Below, piece after piece: positions 45,830-55,270 of a DNA stretch of 64,000 nt. The translations under genes and the position numbers were made by a program. Numbering within the stretch: position 1 is the stretch's first letter; the number at the start of each line of letters is the position of its first letter. Source of the stretch: JAXMBX01 sp046349635 (GTDB lineage: Bacteria > Planctomycetota > Planctomycetia > Planctomycetales > Planctomycetaceae). The stretch is taken from assembly GCA_046349635.1 (NCBI GenBank), contig JAXMBX010000019.1, forward strand, positions 1-64,000, in the 5' to 3' direction. A model generated the notes under the pieces. It saw nothing but the letters and a program-made list of their open reading frames with translations. It was not told where the DNA came from and made no database searches.

Positions 45830-46996
45830 TCAGTTTACACGCACCGGTGGTTCAAACTCCGGCTCTGGCTTGGCTTTCCCCGCCGTTTTGACCCCCGGTT
45901 TGGGGAGCGGTTCCAGGACCGGCTTCTTGGGAGCCTCTTTTTGAAGTTCTTCCTTCGGCGGAGGGAGCGGTTGTTTCGCTTCCGGCTTCTTCTCGTGAGG
46001 GTTGGCAAATCGCGGCCCCTGCTTGTCCGGCAGAATCTTCATGGATGCCCGCAAGCCTTCGCGGAGGACTCCATCCCGATTCTTGACCTCCGCCCACACG
46101 CGCACCTGAGGATCATCAGGACGGGTGAAGAGGTCCACGAAAACCAGCGTCCCCTCGAAGACCTCTTTTTCGACGTCCAGGTCTTCTTCCGGGATGTCGA
46201 TGTGAACTTCGACGAGTTGACCCCGCTTCAGTCGGACCGATTGGTTCACGTGGACGTAGCCTTCCACTTTCACCCGGTCGGTATTCACCATTTCAACCAG
46301 CGGGTCTCCTTCCCGGACCGATTCACCCGTTACTTTGTTGACCTTGGTGATAATCCCATCCATTTGCGCTTCGATGCGGAAAGTCTTGAGGACTTCAAAC
46401 GCTTCGTCCCGCTTCAGACTGTCCACTTTCTGTTGGTGTTTGGCCTGTTCGATCTGCAGGATGCTTTTTTCCGCAGTCAGTCGCAGTCGATCCACTTCGA
46501 TATCCGGGAAGGCATGTCGCACCCGCTTGTTTGCTTCCACAGCCCGCTCATGTTCCACCGTGGCCAATTCCGCCGCCTTGTAGGAGTAGCGGATTTCAAC
46601 CGTGTTTTCAGCCGTTTGCTTGGCGGTCAGGTAATTGGCCCGGGGAACCTCATCCCTTAACTGGACGACGATCTGCCCCGCCTTGACCAGATCCCCTTCC
46701 CGCACGTCGATCCGTTCGATCGTACCGATCCGGGAGGACGAGAGAATCGCCTTGTCGAGAAACTGGATGTAGGGGCGTTCGACGATAATCGGGCCGGATT
46801 TCAGCTCCGAAACTTCCTTGGCATCCTGCGACAGTAAGAGCCGCGGAGCCGTCAGAAACAGGATCAGGCCGCAGAGCGCAGCACTTCCCACTCCCCACAG
46901 GGAAAGGAATCGAGAACCGCGTTGTGAAGGGGGATGTCTCAAGAGTGCGCTTCCTGTTGACCGAGCCGTCTCGTTCTTACGGGAGTCTTCCTTCAT
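45830..46996 (-). CDS. HlyD-family periplasmic adaptor protein
   Basis: 388 residues. N-terminal membrane segment (about 33-52), then a biotinyl-lipoyl half-motif (GTIERIDVREGDLVKAGQIVVQL, near 90-113), a long coiled coil (about 120-200) and the second lipoyl half (DGIITKVNKVTGESVREGDPL), as in HlyD/membrane-fusion adaptors. The tail from about 325 is Pro/Lys-rich and disordered. It precedes the PqqD/M50/HlyD gene by 81 bases on the same strand, so the two probably form a two-protein complex. Confidence 0.88.
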   Translation of the reverse strand: MKEDSRKNETARSTGSALLRHPPSQRGSRFLSLWGVGSAALCGLILFLTAPRLLLSQDAKEVSELKSGPIIVERPYIQFLDKAILSSSRIGTIERIDVREGDLVKAGQIVVQLRDEVPRANYLTAKQTAENTVEIRYSYKAAELATVEHERAVEANKRVRHAFPDIEVDRLRLTAEKSILQIEQAKHQQKVDSLKRDEAFEVLKTFRIEAQMDGIITKVNKVTGESVREGDPLVEMVNTDRVKVEGYVHVNQSVRLKRGQLVEVHIDIPEEDLDVEKEVFEGTLVFVDLFTRPDDPQVRVWAEVKNRDGVLREGLRASMKILPDKQGPRFANPHEKKPEAKQPLPPPKEELQKEAPKKPVLEPLPKPGVKTAGKAKPEPEFEPPVRVN

Positions 46997-47451
46997 CTAT
47001 AACGCGAGCCAACGCTGATTATCCACGAAGAAAGCCCCAAATTTCCAAATTCCAAGTAGCACAGGATTCAGGGCCGGCTGCTTCACTTCCTGCCGAAAGT
47101 TCCGCTGCCCGTATTTTCGCTACTTCCCGAATAATCAGTACCATCACTATCGGTGATCTTCTTCCGTAGGGTGGAGACCACTTCCGGTAAAGTCGCTAAG
47201 AATAATCGGACTAGCCGTTAGAGTTTGACAGTCTTACGTCACCCTGAGGGAATTATTACAGTTTGGACGGAGAGGAAAACTGGTGAATTCACGTTCCCTT
47301 CTCAGGAGGGGAGTGGTCGTTCGGCAGTTTCTGCGATATCGTGGACCATCCCCGTCCTGGGCGGATTTGAGCCAGCCCCTCTCTCCGTCTCACAGGGGGG
47401 GCTTCTATGGGGTTCTTACGAATCTGATTTCCTGAATGATGGAGGGAGTCG
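46997..47451. other. 455-bp intergenic region
   Basis: Divergent between the HlyD gene and a PQQ gene. A TTGACA box lies at about 47226-47231 on the + strand without a good -10 at 17 bases. I looked for a short precursor-peptide gene for the M50/HlyD pair and found no convincing one. Confidence 0.4.
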
Positions 47452-48891
47452 ATGCGATTTTCGGTAGGAACAGTTGTTTTCGGATGCCTGATTCTTTGTT
47501 TTCGAGTCCAAGGGGAGACTTGGCCCCAGTTTCGAGGGGTCAATCTGCGAGGGACCTCGGAAAGCCGGCTCCCGTTGCCGGAACGAATTGCCCCTGATCA
47601 GAACGTGGTCTGGAAGACCCCGCTTCCCCCCGGACACTCCTCTCCCGTGGTCAGTGCGGATCGAATTTTTCTGTCCGGGGCCAAGGACGAGAGCGTTCTC
47701 ACGGTGATTTGCCTGGAGCGAGCTTCCGGGAAGCTCCTGTGGGAAAAAGAGATCCCCTACGACACTCTGGAAAAGGTCCATTTGACCGGTAGCCATGCCC
47801 AGTCCTCCCCGGTCACGGATGGGGAGCGGGTCGTGACCTTCTTCGGTTCCAGTGGACTCTGGTGCCACGACAAGCACGGCAAGCTGCTCTGGCACAAAAA
47901 AATGGGGCCGTTCAAAAATGACTTCGGGGCCGGCAGCTCACCGATCATCGTCGATGATAAGGTCATTCTCTGCCAGGATCACGACACGGACTCCTTCCTG
48001 GCCGCCTACAACAAAACATCCGGTGAGGAGCTCTGGAAGACAGACCGTTCCGAATTCCCCCGGAATTTCTCCACCCCCGTCGTCTGGGAACAGAACGGGA
48101 AAAAGCAGATTGTCGTCCCCGCGACATTGCGCATCGTGGCATATGACTTCGACTCCGGAAAGGAAATCTGGACGGTTCGGGGAGTTGCCCGCATTGTCAA
48201 CATGAGTCCCGTCGTGGGGGATGACGGCATCCTGTATGTCGGGTGCTGGTCGCCAGGAGGGGACGAAGAAAACCGCATCCAGGTCGATACTTTCGATAGC
48301 TATGCTGAGAAGAACGACAAGAACAAAGACAAGATGATCGACGAGAAGGAAGTTGCGGATCCCACCGTCAAGCAACGTTTCTCCCAGATCGACCGAGACA
48401 AGAGCGGCACCATCACTCGCACCGAATGGGAGAACATGCGCAGGGTCTTCGAGGACGCGCGCAACCGCATTCTCGCCATTAAACCGGGCGGTCAGGGGGA
48501 CATCACCGAGACGCACGTCCTCTGGAGTTTCAACAAGCAACTCCCCTACTGCCCCTCTCCCCTGTTCCATGACGGCACGTTGTACATGGTCAAGGATGGA
48601 GGAATCTTCTCCTCCCTCGATGCCAAGACCGGCAAGCCGATCAAGCAGGGACGGGTTCAGGGGAACACCAAGTATTTTGCCTCGCCCGTACTCGGTGACG
48701 GTAAGATCTACGTGGTCAGTGACGCCGGGCAGTTGACTGTTGTCTCTGCCACTCCGAAATGGCAACAACTTTTTAGCACGGATTTTGGAGAGTCGGTCTA
48801 CGGAACTCCCGCGATCGTGGATGGACACATTTACTTCAGGACCAAGAGCTTCCTCTACTGCTTCGGCCAGCAGGTTTCTGCCTCCCGTTGA
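47452..48891 (+). CDS. Exported PQQ-like beta-propeller protein with EF-hand insert
   Basis: 479 residues. Signal peptide (1-20), then TWPQFRGVNLRGTS, the planctomycete propeller start, followed by PQQ-like blades with motifs LERASGKLLWEKE, NKTSGEELWKTD and LDAKTGKPIKQG. An unusual insert near residues 275-330 contains EF-hand-like loops (DKNKDKMIDEKE and DRDKSGTITRTEWE), so calcium binding in the propeller is likely. PQQ itself need not be bound. It probably forms an operon with the LOG gene 21 bases later. Confidence 0.85.
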   Translation: MRFSVGTVVFGCLILCFRVQGETWPQFRGVNLRGTSESRLPLPERIAPDQNVVWKTPLPPGHSSPVVSADRIFLSGAKDESVLTVICLERASGKLLWEKEIPYDTLEKVHLTGSHAQSSPVTDGERVVTFFGSSGLWCHDKHGKLLWHKKMGPFKNDFGAGSSPIIVDDKVILCQDHDTDSFLAAYNKTSGEELWKTDRSEFPRNFSTPVVWEQNGKKQIVVPATLRIVAYDFDSGKEIWTVRGVARIVNMSPVVGDDGILYVGCWSPGGDEENRIQVDTFDSYAEKNDKNKDKMIDEKEVADPTVKQRFSQIDRDKSGTITRTEWENMRRVFEDARNRILAIKPGGQGDITETHVLWSFNKQLPYCPSPLFHDGTLYMVKDGGIFSSLDAKTGKPIKQGRVQGNTKYFASPVLGDGKIYVVSDAGQLTVVSATPKWQQLFSTDFGESVYGTPAIVDGHIYFRTKSFLYCFGQQVSASR

Positions 48892-48912
48892 ACCAGAAGA
48901 GACCCGTCACTC

Positions 48913-49494
48913 ATGAAATCACTCTGTGTGTTCTGCGGTTCACGGGCCGGGAATGAGGATCAGTTTCGCCAGGATGCCGCACGCCTTGGGCGGATGATTG
49001 CCGAACGGGGATTCCGCCTGGTGTATGGGGGCGGCAGCGTCGGGCTGATGGGGATTCTCGCCGATGCGGCCTTGGCCGCCGGGGGGAATGTGATTGGCGT
49101 GATCCCGGAATTCCTCGCCGTCCGGGAGGTCATGCACTCCGGTCTGGCTGACCTGCGGATCGTTCCTTCCATGCACGCTCGCAAGTCCCTGATGGCGGAC
49201 CTTTCAGACGGGTTCATTGCCCTGCCGGGGGGCTATGGCACCCTGGAAGAACTCTTTGAGGTCATCACATGGTCCCAGTTGGGGCTGCACCGCAAACCGG
49301 TCGGCATTCTCAATACCGCTGGTTATTACGACCCCCTGCTCCACTGGATTGACGCTTCCATCCAGCGCGACTTCCTACGCGAAGAACACCGGCATTTTCT
49401 AGTTTCGCACGAGGATTGCAGTAGCCTGCTCGATCTGCTCGAGAAGCACCAACCCCCGACGGTAGCCAAGTGGTTACCGACCGGTGGGGAGTGA
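48913..49494 (+). CDS. LOG-family (YvdD/TIGR00730-like) protein
   Basis: 193 residues. Rossmann fold with the conserved PGGYGTLEELFE motif near residue 101 and the FCGSRAGN start (residues 7-14), which identify the LOG/cytokinin-riboside phosphoribohydrolase family. Members cleave nucleoside monophosphates to free base and ribose-phosphate; this one may do so in nucleotide salvage. Length normal for the short type I subgroup. Both active-site arginine and glutamate positions are present. Confidence 0.88.
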   Translation: MKSLCVFCGSRAGNEDQFRQDAARLGRMIAERGFRLVYGGGSVGLMGILADAALAAGGNVIGVIPEFLAVREVMHSGLADLRIVPSMHARKSLMADLSDGFIALPGGYGTLEELFEVITWSQLGLHRKPVGILNTAGYYDPLLHWIDASIQRDFLREEHRHFLVSHEDCSSLLDLLEKHQPPTVAKWLPTGGE

Positions 49495-49692
49495 ATGCCT
49501 TCAGGGACGCCCTTGTCACTGAGGCTGTGCAGTTTCAGGGGGTCCCCTCGCTCCGGAGGGGGCTCTCCGAAATTTAACCCCTCCGCGCGGGACCTCTGTT
49601 GACCTACTATTGGATTTCAATACACTGACAACTCCTTGCCCCCGGTCCCCCTCTTTCCGCGTGAGAAACCCCCTCCGAGGCAGCATCCATAC

Positions 49693-50631
49693 ATGAAACG
49701 GGCCGAATTCAGTACCCAGGTAGCGACGATTTTGATCGCGGCGCGGCGGATCGCGGTCGAAAACGATGCGCATGCCATCATGGTGCTGGCCGACAAGAAC
49801 TATGACTTCGACGGCATCAAGCAAAGCCTCGATCGGTTGCGGGTCATCGTCGCTTCCCACCGCGCGGAAGTCCTCAAGTCCGCCCGGGAACAGGGATTCG
49901 ACACCGTTCCCCTCTCCAAGGAGTCAGAAACGCGCCAGGTCCAGCTCAGCCAGGCGCTGCTGGAAGCGATTGCGGATGATCTGCTCAAGACCGGCGACCG
50001 GATCGTCGCTTTGTATGCCAGTTTTGACAAGGATGAAATCGATACCCTTAGTGTCGTCGATCTGGGAGACCACCTGGAACGGCTGAGCGCCCGCGACCTG
50101 CAGCGACTGGAGACTCAGGTTCCGCTTGAAACGCTGCGCGGCGTCGTGGATCTGGCGGTCGAAATCGGCCGCGAAGGGCGGGAAGGGAAGCCGGTCGGCA
50201 CGCTGTTCGTCGTCGGCGATCATCGCAAGGTCGTCAAGATGTCCCACGAAGGGGTCCACGATCCCTTCCGGGGCTACAGCCTCAAAGAGCGGGCCTTGCG
50301 CGACCCCCGTGTCCGGGAGAGCATCAAGGAAGTCGCCCAACTCGATGGTGCCTTTATCATTGCCGCGGATGGATATGTCGTCTCCGCGGGTCGCATTCTG
50401 GATGCCCCCGCGCATGGACTGGCCCTTTCCAAGGGACTCGGCGCACGGCACTGGGCCGCCGCTGCCATCTCGAAGGCGACAAAGGCCATCGCGATTGCGG
50501 TCTCGGAATCCTCGGGAACTGTCCGCATCTTTCGCAACGGTTCTATCGTCCTCCGCATTGAGCCGATGGATCGCGCCATGAAATGGCACGGCTTCGAACT
50601 CGAACCCCCGGGCCTCGCCGGCGGGGACTGA
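49693..50631 (+). CDS. Diadenylate cyclase candidate (DacZ-like)
   Basis: 312 residues from ATG 49693. The first ~150 residues form an alpha/beta domain reminiscent of the pyruvate-kinase C-terminal-like region of archaeal DacZ. Then comes a DisA_N (DAC) domain with DGA (218-220) and an RHRxxA-like motif written RHWAAA (252-257). In known c-di-AMP synthases these bind ATP and Mg; the third residue is usually Arg, here Trp. Products would be c-di-AMP. This is the only such gene seen in the window. Confidence 0.8.
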   Translation: MKRAEFSTQVATILIAARRIAVENDAHAIMVLADKNYDFDGIKQSLDRLRVIVASHRAEVLKSAREQGFDTVPLSKESETRQVQLSQALLEAIADDLLKTGDRIVALYASFDKDEIDTLSVVDLGDHLERLSARDLQRLETQVPLETLRGVVDLAVEIGREGREGKPVGTLFVVGDHRKVVKMSHEGVHDPFRGYSLKERALRDPRVRESIKEVAQLDGAFIIAADGYVVSAGRILDAPAHGLALSKGLGARHWAAAAISKATKAIAIAVSESSGTVRIFRNGSIVLRIEPMDRAMKWHGFELEPPGLAGGD

Positions 50632-50641
50632 GAGTTTGCGA

Positions 50642-52639
50642 TCAGTCGCGGGATGCCGTCGGCAATTTCCAGGCGGAGTCGAAATTCGCCGACCACGCGA
50701 TCTCCTCCGTGTACCCCTCTTTTTTGTCCGGGCTGTATTTCAGGACGGCGATATCCCCCAGCCGCGGAAACAACCACGCATTGGAACTCGCTAAATCCTT
50801 CGCGTGGAACGTGTGTCCGGAGTTGATCACCACATATTTGCTCCGGTTTCGGGGATTGGGGTAGATCAACGCGACTCCGTGTGATTTCAGGTCGTAATCC
50901 TTCCCATCAACCGTCAGTCGATCCTTCTTCCAGGTCACCGGAAGCTGATTGACGATCTTCGCCAGGTAGGCATTGGAACCCGGATCCCCGAAGAGAATCA
51001 GATTGTGATTGAGTTCCAGTTCATCCGTGACCTGGGCATCATCGACTGTTCGCACTTCACCGCGGAACCCTTTGTTGAATTCGTGTTCAAAGCGTTTTCG
51101 CGTCCAATCGACCCATCCGGCGTGCTTTTTCTCCCAGGGTTTTCCTGTTCCCTTCACACACACGAACGACTCCATGAACGCATCGTCAATCGGTCCCTGC
51201 AGGTTGTGCCGCTTGTGAAACTTCGGGTTCTCTTCGAACTCTTTTTGCTGCGCTTCTGACAAAACCGTCCACTTCTTCCCTTCCCGCACGAGCAGGGAAC
51301 CAATCCCCTTGTTTGGACCGGGATTCAGCTTCAGCCTCGTTCCATCAATTTCAAGATCCGCACCGACCTGTGACGCGATCCGCAATGCCACCACATTTTT
51401 CGTGGTGATCGTGGCTGATGCATTTTCGCCTAACGTCCCCTCCACGACCGTTTCCCCATAAGGCTCCATGACTTCTTCCACCGTCACCCAGTCGCAGTGA
51501 TTGTATTTCAGTGTCCGTGTGGCGAAGCGAATCTTGTGGAGTCCGGGAGCCGCCGGGCGGCCCGCCTCCATGTTTTTCAGGTGAAACGCCATGTACTCCT
51601 TGAACGTGTTCGGCTCGAACTTGTGACCCACACCTGGCCCGATCAGCACCTTGATCTCCACGTTCAGCTTTTTGGCCTCCGCTTCCATCCGTTTGCTCGC
51701 CAGCAGTTGCGCATCCAGCTCTCCACCATACGTGCAGACCGGGACATCCGCGGCGTTCAAAGCGTAATGGACCGTGTCATAGATTCGCAGTGTTTCGTCC
51801 TGTGTCTTCGGCAGCGGCGTCGTGATCTTCTGGTATTCATAAAAATCCACGAACCCCGCCCCCGGGCCGACCGCACACCACAACGAAGGATAATGCAGCC
51901 CCAAATGCCAGCTTCCCGCTCCTCCCATCGAGAACCCCCGCAACACCACCCGCTGCGCGTCAATCGGATAACGGCTCTTCACATCCTCCAGGACCTCCAG
52001 CACGTCCGTCTCGCCGCTCCAGCGGTAGGCATTATTTGTCCGTCCGTAAATCTCCACCTCCGCCCATGCCTGCCCCGGTTCCAGCGGTTTCCCTTCATTG
52101 GAATGCAGAAACCCAACCTCGTTGAGCGTCGCATTCCGCCCATGCAGGATGATGTGCAATGGCCATTTTGCATCCGGCTTGCTCCGCAACGCTGCAGGAA
52201 TGCTGATCGCATAGGGCTGCACCGAGCCATCGACCCGCGAGATGTAGCCGTGAATCGTCCGCTTCTCCGCCTCTTCCCAAGGAGCCTTTCCCTGTTCCAG
52301 TTGAGCGAGCCGTTCTTTGCCTCGTTTCAACGCCTCCTCGGTAAACCGCACAAACTCAGGCTTGTAAAACTCCTTGTGGCGCAGGATCCATTCCACCCCC
52401 TTGGGATAAATCGCGACGTCCGCCCAGCGATGTGCTGGCTGCACCTTACCCCGCAGCGCATCGACTGACTTCTGAAGTTCCTTCCCCTCCGCAGCCAGTT
52501 TCTGCATCGTGGCGGCGTCCGGCCCCTCATAGGGTTTCTCTTTCTTCTTCTCCTGGCAAACTCCACACGTCTGCCACGCCAGAAGCAGGGTCAACCCCCA
52601 CAACACACATTCAGATTGATTCCGGATAAGGGTTCGCAT
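50642..52639 (-). CDS. Exported alpha/beta hydrolase (prolyl-oligopeptidase-like)
   Basis: 665 residues from ATG 52639, preceded by GAGGTG; the open frame extends to 53377 but the extension lies opposite the MFS gene and looks non-coding. Signal peptide (about 10-29). Nucleophile motif GFSMGG (235-240, S237) and an oxyanion-type LHGRN (166-169) give an alpha/beta-hydrolase fold, with a later His in GPGVGHKFEP. A C-terminal ~300 residues is a separate beta-rich part with VTVEEVMEPYGETVVEGTL. The combination is typical of planctomycete exported peptidase/esterase-like proteins. Follows an MFS and a Gfo/Idh gene. Confidence 0.85.
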   Translation of the reverse strand: MRTLIRNQSECVLWGLTLLLAWQTCGVCQEKKKEKPYEGPDAATMQKLAAEGKELQKSVDALRGKVQPAHRWADVAIYPKGVEWILRHKEFYKPEFVRFTEEALKRGKERLAQLEQGKAPWEEAEKRTIHGYISRVDGSVQPYAISIPAALRSKPDAKWPLHIILHGRNATLNEVGFLHSNEGKPLEPGQAWAEVEIYGRTNNAYRWSGETDVLEVLEDVKSRYPIDAQRVVLRGFSMGGAGSWHLGLHYPSLWCAVGPGAGFVDFYEYQKITTPLPKTQDETLRIYDTVHYALNAADVPVCTYGGELDAQLLASKRMEAEAKKLNVEIKVLIGPGVGHKFEPNTFKEYMAFHLKNMEAGRPAAPGLHKIRFATRTLKYNHCDWVTVEEVMEPYGETVVEGTLGENASATITTKNVVALRIASQVGADLEIDGTRLKLNPGPNKGIGSLLVREGKKWTVLSEAQQKEFEENPKFHKRHNLQGPIDDAFMESFVCVKGTGKPWEKKHAGWVDWTRKRFEHEFNKGFRGEVRTVDDAQVTDELELNHNLILFGDPGSNAYLAKIVNQLPVTWKKDRLTVDGKDYDLKSHGVALIYPNPRNRSKYVVINSGHTFHAKDLASSNAWLFPRLGDIAVLKYSPDKKEGYTEEIAWSANFDSAWKLPTASRD

Positions 52640-52671
52640 CACCACCTCGCGATATCTGAAAGGAACGGATT

Positions 52672-54039
52672 TTATTGAGAATTCGATCGCACCGAACCCG
52701 GTCGTGGAGGAAGTATCCACCATGCAATCCCGAACGCCATTAACTGCAACACGGCACACAACGCAAAACTCAACCGGTACCCCGTCGCGATACTGGTCAT
52801 TTCCCCCAGGTACTGTGACACCCCGCCGAACACCGGGCCGATGAGAGAAATCGGCGCCATCAGCATCGTCGTGAACGCCATGTTCCGCCGCATGTTCTCC
52901 GGCGGGCTGGCGGACAGAATGTAATTCGGCGCATACACCCCCACGAGTTCCCCCGCTCCATACAGACCAAAGACCAGCAGATACCACGGCCCCGTGACAA
53001 GCATCCCATAGACCAGTGCCAGCAGATAAATCCCCGATGTGACCAGCAGCCCCGTGCGAGGAGAGGTCCGGGTCAGGAGCCACCCCAGGCATAATCCCGT
53101 GATCCCTTTCACGAAAAACCGCAGTGCATTGGAGAGCCCGGAGTAATCCTCCGTCGAGCCTGCGAGTGCGTGTTTGGTGTACAGCGCGAGGTTTGAATCC
53201 ATCAGGTTTTCGGCGTAGGCGAGCATCGTGAAACACGCGGCCCAGAACAGCACACGGTTCCTCAGAAAATCCCACACCCCGCCCCAGATTGCGTCCCGAA
53301 AGGAGAGCCGTTTCAGTTCTACCTCCGGCAACGGCACGACGAACGCGCAACTCAATACCGCCGCAATCCCCATGCACGGCGCAATCAGGCAGAACAGTAG
53401 CGCGTAATTCCCGGGAAACGTGTCAGCCCAACCCGGCAGGCCGAATGTCCCGCGTGGCAGTTCCCACCGCCCCCCTCCCCACGGAATCTTCAATCGTCCC
53501 TCCAGAATCACCTGCGAAAGCAGCGATCCGAAAAACGCGAGGAATGGTCCGACACCAAATCCCAAGGCGAGCGCCAATCCCCGCCGCGATTCGCGTACTC
53601 CTCTCCCGAGCACTTCCCACATGAACGCCACCGCCGCCGGCAGCACACACCCGGACAGCGTCCCCTGCAGGATCACCCCCCAGATCTTCACCAGCGGCGA
53701 AATGTCGGGCCTCAAGAGCATCCAGCCCACAAAACCGATTGCGAGCGCGTTGAAACCAAAGCTGATGGCAATCAACCCCTTCAACGCTCGGACGTAAGGG
53801 ATGAGCCACGCTATGAAAATCGGAAACACCGTCGCCGCCAGATACATTGTCTTCGGCAGATTGGCGATCACGTCGATCTTCTGCCCGTACAGTTTTTCGC
53901 ACAGCGTCGCCTGCATCACACCGACGTATAGCACGGGTGCGGAAAGGTAAATCAGTCCCGTGCACATGCCGAAAATCATCAGGTTCCGCCTCTGCAGATG
54001 ATCCGCGAGATCAATCTCAGTCGAAGATGCGGAGTTCAT
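52672..54039 (-). CDS. MFS transporter
   Basis: 455 residues from ATG 54039, which overlaps the previous stop by 4 bases (ATGA). About twelve hydrophobic segments in two halves separated by a charged loop. No long soluble insert. Substrate not recognisable; the context (an oxidoreductase of the Gfo/Idh/MocA family and an exported hydrolase) suggests uptake of a sugar or similar compound. Confidence 0.82.
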   Translation of the reverse strand: MNSASSTEIDLADHLQRRNLMIFGMCTGLIYLSAPVLYVGVMQATLCEKLYGQKIDVIANLPKTMYLAATVFPIFIAWLIPYVRALKGLIAISFGFNALAIGFVGWMLLRPDISPLVKIWGVILQGTLSGCVLPAAVAFMWEVLGRGVRESRRGLALALGFGVGPFLAFFGSLLSQVILEGRLKIPWGGGRWELPRGTFGLPGWADTFPGNYALLFCLIAPCMGIAAVLSCAFVVPLPEVELKRLSFRDAIWGGVWDFLRNRVLFWAACFTMLAYAENLMDSNLALYTKHALAGSTEDYSGLSNALRFFVKGITGLCLGWLLTRTSPRTGLLVTSGIYLLALVYGMLVTGPWYLLVFGLYGAGELVGVYAPNYILSASPPENMRRNMAFTTMLMAPISLIGPVFGGVSQYLGEMTSIATGYRLSFALCAVLQLMAFGIAWWILPPRPGSVRSNSQ

Positions 54040-55091
54040 GCGGTGACCTCTCCGCTCAACGGCAGATCCACCGGCTCGCGCAACCGAGCTGAGATCAGGC
54101 ACGCCTCGCACAATTCCACCGCCGCCCGTCCCTCTGCGCCACCCACGCGTGGCGGACGCCGCTCATTCACGCTATCCACGAATTCCTGAATCACCCCGAT
54201 GTGCGGCACCAGCCGGATCGCGGACTTGGGCTCTTTCAGGTAATCGAATTTTTCAGGAACATACACCCGCTCCCACTGACCGCTCTTGCCCAGATCCAGA
54301 AACTCAAAGTTTTCGAAATCCAGAATCCCCTTACTCCCGATAATCTGGAACCGGACTTCACTGCTGGGCAGGCTGGGAGCGGGGAACTCGCTGGAGATCC
54401 ACATGTGTCCCATTACTCCCCCCTCAAACTCGATCTGCGCCATGACGCTCTGGGCCGGGGCTTTCAAATCGCTGAATGTCGCCACTTGCGCATACACCCG
54501 GACCGCATTTCGCCCGGAGATCCACCGCAGAAAGTCCGTGTTGTGGGCCGCGATCCCCATGAACAGCCCGCCGCTCTTCGGATCGTTCATCCAGTCCCGG
54601 GTCGAAAGAATCTCATCCGTCAGGCTGCGGGGAAATGCGGAAATCGTTCGCATCATCCAGATCGGCCCGATCGCCCCGTCATCAACCAATTCCTTGGCCC
54701 GCAGCGTCAACTTGCGGTATCGCTCCGTCTGCACGACCGCCAGATTCACCCCCGCGTGCGTGCAGGCGGCGATCATCCGATCGCATTCCGCCACCGTCGG
54801 AGCCATCGGCTTCTCGACGAGGACATGTTTCCCCGCCTCCGCGGCGGCAATGACCTGCTCGCAGTGCAGGTTGTCCGGCGTCGCCAGCACCACCCCCTGG
54901 AGATCCGGCCGCGCCAGAAGTTTTTCGATGTTCGATTCCGCAGGCACCTGGTACTCGCCGGCGAGCTGTTCCGCCCGTTTACCCCCGGCAACTGCGACCA
55001 GCCGCGCCCCCTTGATATGCCGCGTCAGCACCTCGGCGTAGGTCAGCCCCATGAAACCACTGCCGATTATCCCCAGCCCCAAGTCTGACAT
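54036..55091 (-). CDS. Gfo/Idh/MocA-family oxidoreductase
   Basis: 351 residues. Rossmann nucleotide-binding GIIGSGFMG (8-16) and the family motif VEKPMAPT (92-99) are present, as is an HNTDFLRW motif with the catalytic-type histidine near 183. NAD(P)-dependent dehydrogenases of this family oxidise sugars, inositols or related compounds. The operon order oxidoreductase - MFS - hydrolase suggests a catabolic or uptake unit for a carbohydrate-like compound. Substrate not predictable. Confidence 0.9.
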   Translation of the reverse strand: MSDLGLGIIGSGFMGLTYAEVLTRHIKGARLVAVAGGKRAEQLAGEYQVPAESNIEKLLARPDLQGVVLATPDNLHCEQVIAAAEAGKHVLVEKPMAPTVAECDRMIAACTHAGVNLAVVQTERYRKLTLRAKELVDDGAIGPIWMMRTISAFPRSLTDEILSTRDWMNDPKSGGLFMGIAAHNTDFLRWISGRNAVRVYAQVATFSDLKAPAQSVMAQIEFEGGVMGHMWISSEFPAPSLPSSEVRFQIIGSKGILDFENFEFLDLGKSGQWERVYVPEKFDYLKEPKSAIRLVPHIGVIQEFVDSVNERRPPRVGGAEGRAAVELCEACLISARLREPVDLPLSGEVTA

Positions 55092-55270
55092 GCCGGCCTC
55101 AACGCAGGTGTTTTTTCTGAACGTGTTCTCTCCACGGGTCGCCTCAGCTTACTCCAGTTCAGAACGACATTCAATTTGCGGCATTCTCTACTTCCCGTGC
55201 CTCACAGACCGCCCTGCCATTGATAAGATACAACGACCTGTTCGATTCGCGATCTCCCTTCGAGGTAACC

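Noticed and set aside
43811..46660. A 949-codon open frame on the + strand opposite the M50/HlyD genes
   Set aside because: It is the antisense shadow of two well-supported minus-strand genes; long antisense frames are expected from GC-rich codon bias, and the translation lacks recognisable domains.
47200..47451. Possible riboswitch or precursor-peptide gene before the PQQ gene
   Set aside because: G- and C-rich stretches can pair weakly, but no known riboswitch core and no credible short reading frame with a ribosome site was found.
52640..53377. Upstream extension of the alpha/beta hydrolase frame
   Set aside because: It lies opposite the MFS gene and has non-coding composition; the true start with a ribosome site is at 52639.
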